The notes below the pieces were generated by a model that was given only the letters and a program-made list of their open reading frames with translations, was not told where the DNA came from and ran no database searches. A stretch of DNA of 43,065 nt from Adlercreutzia murintestinalis (GTDB lineage: Bacteria > Actinomycetota > Coriobacteriia > Coriobacteriales > Eggerthellaceae): NCBI RefSeq assembly GCF_943192905.1, contig NZ_CALPCC010000019.1, positions 1 through 43,065 on the forward strand, given 5' to 3'. Both the position numbers and the translations under genes were made by a program. The stretch's first letter is position 1, and each line of letters starts with the position of its first letter. This document shows positions 40,983-43,065 of the stretch, piece by piece.

Positions 40983-41534
40983 ATGAGCAAGATCTCGGCA
41001 CTCCAATACAGCGATGGGTACAAAGCGCTCAGGCCCCTTGATCCGAAGGATGCTCCAGGCATGCTGGAATGGATGCACGATCCGGCAATAGCGGGGCTTT
41101 TCCAAACCGATTTTGGTTCTATGGGTACGAACGAAGTTCTGGCTTTCATCGATGGATCACAAGGTGTTGAAGATGCCCTTCATCTCGCCATCATCGACGA
41201 TAATGATAAATATATGGGAACCATAAGCTTGAAGAATATCGACATGACCAACCGCTGTGCCGAGTATGCCATCAGCACCCGCTCGATCGCCCATGGAACA
41301 GGACTGGCCTATCAAGCAACTCTGGATATTCTCGATGTCGCCTTCAAAAAACTGGAACTTAATAGAGTCTATCTTAATGTTCTTGATCTGAATGGACGCG
41401 CAAGAGGTTTCTACGAAAAGGTTGGTTTCAGTTACGAAGGACGTTCCCGACAAGCTCTTAGGATCGACAGTGCATTTCACGACCTTCTTTGGTTTTCCGT
41501 CCTCCAAGATGAGTTCGAGCAATTGACCGATTGA
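40983..41534 (+). CDS. GNAT-family acetyltransferase (RimJ/RimL type)
   Basis: The product is 183 aa. The acetyl-CoA-binding region reads STRSIAHGTGLAYQATLDILDVAFKKL, followed by the hallmark NRVYLNVLDLNGRARGFYEKVGFSYEGRSRQAL. ATG 40983 has a strong AAGGAGG 8 bases upstream. The gene closes the plus-strand block after FdtA-like, FdtB-like and Wzx genes. Its best-supported role is N-acetylation of the 3-amino sugar, as PseH or WecD do for other amino sugars. A protein-N-terminus role (RimJ-like) cannot be excluded by sequence alone. A stem at 41541-41573 follows. Confidence 0.87.
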   Translation: MSKISALQYSDGYKALRPLDPKDAPGMLEWMHDPAIAGLFQTDFGSMGTNEVLAFIDGSQGVEDALHLAIIDDNDKYMGTISLKNIDMTNRCAEYAISTRSIAHGTGLAYQATLDILDVAFKKLELNRVYLNVLDLNGRARGFYEKVGFSYEGRSRQALRIDSAFHDLLWFSVLQDEFEQLTD

Positions 41535-41540
41535 GGCAAT

Positions 41541-41573
41541 GCTTGTTCCTATCACTACGAGGCAGGAACAAGC
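41541..41573. terminator. Convergent stem between GNAT and GT4 genes
   Basis: GCTTGTTCCT (41541-41550) pairs with AGGAACAAGC (41564-41573), a 10-bp perfect stem with a 13-base loop. The right arm includes the last codons of the GT4 gene. There is no T tract, so it may be a bidirectional, inefficient terminator or an mRNA 3'-end stabiliser. Confidence 0.55.
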
Positions 41574-42739
41574 TGCGAGAGAATCGTTTCAAGCTGCCTA
41601 GATATAGTGTCGAACGAAAAATCTTGAACTCGCTTCAAACCCTGCTCCACATAGCAAGATCGAAGCTCGGGGTCTTCAAGCATCTGCTGTATCTTTGCAG
41701 CCATGTCTTCGGGGTCTTCCACAGCACACGTTAAGCCATATTCATCGTTTCCTAAGATCTCTGATACTCCCGGAAGGCTGTTCGTCGCCACAATAGGAAC
41801 GCCGTCTCTCATTGCCTCCAACAGGACGGTCGGCAATCCTTCGGCAGAGCTGGAGTGAACGGCTATCGTAGCTGCGAGAAGATAGTCATCCACGTTGCTC
41901 TTCGCCCCAACGAAGTCTATCGAAGCTGCTAACCCCAAGTCGTGGGCCAATTGCTCGCATATAGTACGGGTGGGACCATCCCCGACAAATAGAAGCTTTG
42001 GATGCTTCGCATGCTTTTCATGCAAGATCTTCAGAGCACGTATAACCGTCTCTTGATCTTTGTCCTTGTCGAATCGGCCGACCATGACGAGCAGATCATC
42101 CTCACTGTTCTTGAGCTGGCCAGTAAGAGAGCAATTGGAAGGAGACGGCTCGGTCTGAATGGGGTTATATATCTTGGTTATTCGAACGCTTCGAGCTACT
42201 TCTGGAAAAACCTCAAGCGCATATCCTTGATTAGCATCCGAAAGCGTACAGAGATTGCGAATTTTCCTGTAAAGAAACCCATAGGAATACGAAAGCAATA
42301 GATAATCAGCAAGCGAACCATGAAGCCATGCGATTTTGTGATACGCCTTGATAAACTCGTATGCTACAAATGATAGATCTCGAAAATGCCCCGCAAAAGC
42401 AATGGCAACGTCAAAGTGGTCCTCTTTGCATGTAGTTTTCCAACAAAGCTTCTTAATGAGAAGACCGATCTTCGCAATAAGATAAACGGGAGGATATACG
42501 TACTTTCCCCAAGTTCTTTTGGTAACAGCAAAAAAGGATTCTGGGAGAGCATATTTGGAGAATGAGGACCTTATGATGTCGCACTCTTCCGGGAATTCAA
42601 CTTCCATATCTGCAAGATCGGGCTGCAAGTTGAAGATCGTTACATCGTGACCCAAGGAACAGAGCATCCTTGCATAGTTCACGCCAACACGCTCTATACC
42701 ACCGATCCCTAGCCCATCGAACACCAAAGCTATCTTCAT
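41555..42739 (-). CDS. GT4 glycosyltransferase (GT-B fold)
   Basis: This 394-aa enzyme is a retaining transferase with two Rossmann domains. The N-terminus is IALVFDGLGIGGIERVGVNYARMLCSLGHDV. The C-terminal donor domain shows LLVMVGRFDKDKDQETVIRAL, LLFVGDGPTRTICEQLAHDLGL and HSSSAEGLPTVLLEAMRDGVPIVAT, which carries the family E-x7-E motif. ATG 42739 follows AGGAGAGG. It is convergent with the GNAT gene. The length is normal for capsular GT4 enzymes such as those adding N-acetylhexosamine or galactose. Confidence 0.93.
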   Translation of the reverse strand: MKIALVFDGLGIGGIERVGVNYARMLCSLGHDVTIFNLQPDLADMEVEFPEECDIIRSSFSKYALPESFFAVTKRTWGKYVYPPVYLIAKIGLLIKKLCWKTTCKEDHFDVAIAFAGHFRDLSFVAYEFIKAYHKIAWLHGSLADYLLLSYSYGFLYRKIRNLCTLSDANQGYALEVFPEVARSVRITKIYNPIQTEPSPSNCSLTGQLKNSEDDLLVMVGRFDKDKDQETVIRALKILHEKHAKHPKLLFVGDGPTRTICEQLAHDLGLAASIDFVGAKSNVDDYLLAATIAVHSSSAEGLPTVLLEAMRDGVPIVATNSLPGVSEILGNDEYGLTCAVEDPEDMAAKIQQMLEDPELRSCYVEQGLKRVQDFSFDTISRQLETILSQLVPAS

Positions 42740-42756
42740 TGACCTCTCCTACGAAA

Positions 42757-42780
42757 GGAGGCTTGGACATCCAAGCCTCC
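42757..42780 (-). terminator. Terminator of the cell-wall-binding-repeat gene
   Basis: GGAGGCTTGG (42757-42766) pairs with CCAAGCCTCC (42771-42780), a perfect 10-bp GC-rich stem with a 4-base loop, followed on the minus strand by TTTCG. It lies 30 bases past the stop of the gene at 42811. Transcription leaking through would enter the GT4 gene, whose Shine-Dalgarno is just beyond. Confidence 0.7.
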
Positions 42781-42810
42781 TCCGTGCGAACTCATGTTGT
42801 TGCAAGCGCC

Positions 42811-43065
42811 TTACCTCTTGGCGCCTGGCACCCACACGCCACTAGCATTCACATAATACCTATTGTTGTCCACCCACGCATTGGTAGCCATTACGCCATC
42901 AGGACCAACCCAGTAGATGCCGCTGATCCAACGATTCGTGGCCAACGCGCCATTCGACATCAGGTAATACCACTTATTATCTAGCCTTAGCCAACCCTTC
43001 TGCATCACGCCAGAACTGTTGGAGTAGAACCTGCGGCCGCCTGGTTCGCTGTACCAGCCCGTCTT
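42811..43065 (-). CDS. Choline/glucan-binding repeat protein, C-terminal fragment
   Basis: Only the last 84 codons and stop are in the window; the gene continues past 43065. The frame is open from the edge (KTGWYSEPGGRRFYSNSSG...). It shows aromatic- and Gly-rich repeats of about 20 residues: GWLRLDNKWYYLMSNGALATN, RWISGIYWVGPDGVMATN, AWVDNNRYYVNASGVWV. These are CW_binding_1 (choline/glucan-binding) repeats. Such modules hold secreted proteins on wall glycopolymers. The catalytic or adhesive N-terminal part is not visible. It sits beside the polysaccharide locus, whose product might be its ligand. Confidence 0.88.
   Translation of the reverse strand, partial: KTGWYSEPGGRRFYSNSSGVMQKGWLRLDNKWYYLMSNGALATNRWISGIYWVGPDGVMATNAWVDNNRYYVNASGVWVPGAKR

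Overview
The window looks like the chromosome of a high-to-moderate G+C anaerobic actinobacterium, most likely a gut Coriobacteriia/Eggerthellaceae-type organism. This is inferred from the pyrogallol-transhydroxylase/catechol-dehydroxylase-like molybdoenzyme, the Gram-positive surface-polysaccharide locus with cell-wall-binding repeats, and heavy use of ATGA/GTGA translational coupling. No rRNA, tRNA or CRISPR array was seen, so the taxonomy is tentative.

Layout. (1) 396-4486: a compact YtrA-type operon (ABC ATPase, large permease, GntR regulator, DUF1648 membrane protein) headed by a perfect 27-bp inverted repeat that carries the first gene's ribosome-binding site. (2) 10796-4536, minus strand: a TetR regulator followed by the large (904 aa) and small (266 aa, Fe-S plus beta-barrel) subunits of a cytoplasmic bis-MGD molybdenum enzyme resembling pyrogallol-phloroglucinol transhydroxylase. 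These are followed by a zinc-ribbon protein, a VOC/glyoxalase-fold protein, a SlyD-like FKBP and a small coupled protein. (3) 10916-16230: housekeeping and accessory genes, namely a MATE exporter, a small lipoprotein, a Pro/Ala-tailed membrane protein, a LEA/CsbD-like protein, an arylamine N-acetyltransferase and an anchored extracytoplasmic protein. (4) 16411-42739: a cell-surface polysaccharide locus of about 26 kb. It holds Wzm/Wzt-type ABC export, an FrhB-polysaccharide pyruvyltransferase fusion, a DUF4422-GT8 fusion, a DUF6541 membrane protein, nine GT2 enzymes, a DUF2304 protein, a sulfotransferase, FdtA/FdtB-like amino-sugar genes, a Wzx-type flippase, a GNAT acetyltransferase and a GT4 enzyme. 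(5) 42811-43065: the 3' end of a choline/glucan-binding-repeat protein running off the window.

How it works together (inference). The polysaccharide locus would build a decorated polymer (3-amino-3,6-dideoxyhexose, pyruvyl, sulfate and acetyl groups) and export it by an ABC transporter and/or a flippase. The most striking gene is the Wzt-like ATPase at 17191-19032. Its C-terminus is a complete three-repeat CWB2 module, a fold otherwise known from secreted S-layer and cell-wall proteins that bind secondary wall polymers. Here it sits on a cytoplasmic ATPase without a signal peptide, exactly where Wzt proteins carry their substrate-recognition domain. This suggests that the wall-polymer-binding module was reused as the export-selectivity domain.

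The locus shows mosaic assembly. There is an A-B-A'-B' tandem duplication of GT2 genes, an AT-rich tract covering the CWB2 and FrhB domains, and a HipA-like kinase plus HTH-protein cassette wedged between a DPM1-like GT2 and its usual DUF2304 partner, with a 19-bp identical sequence upstream of each of those two genes.
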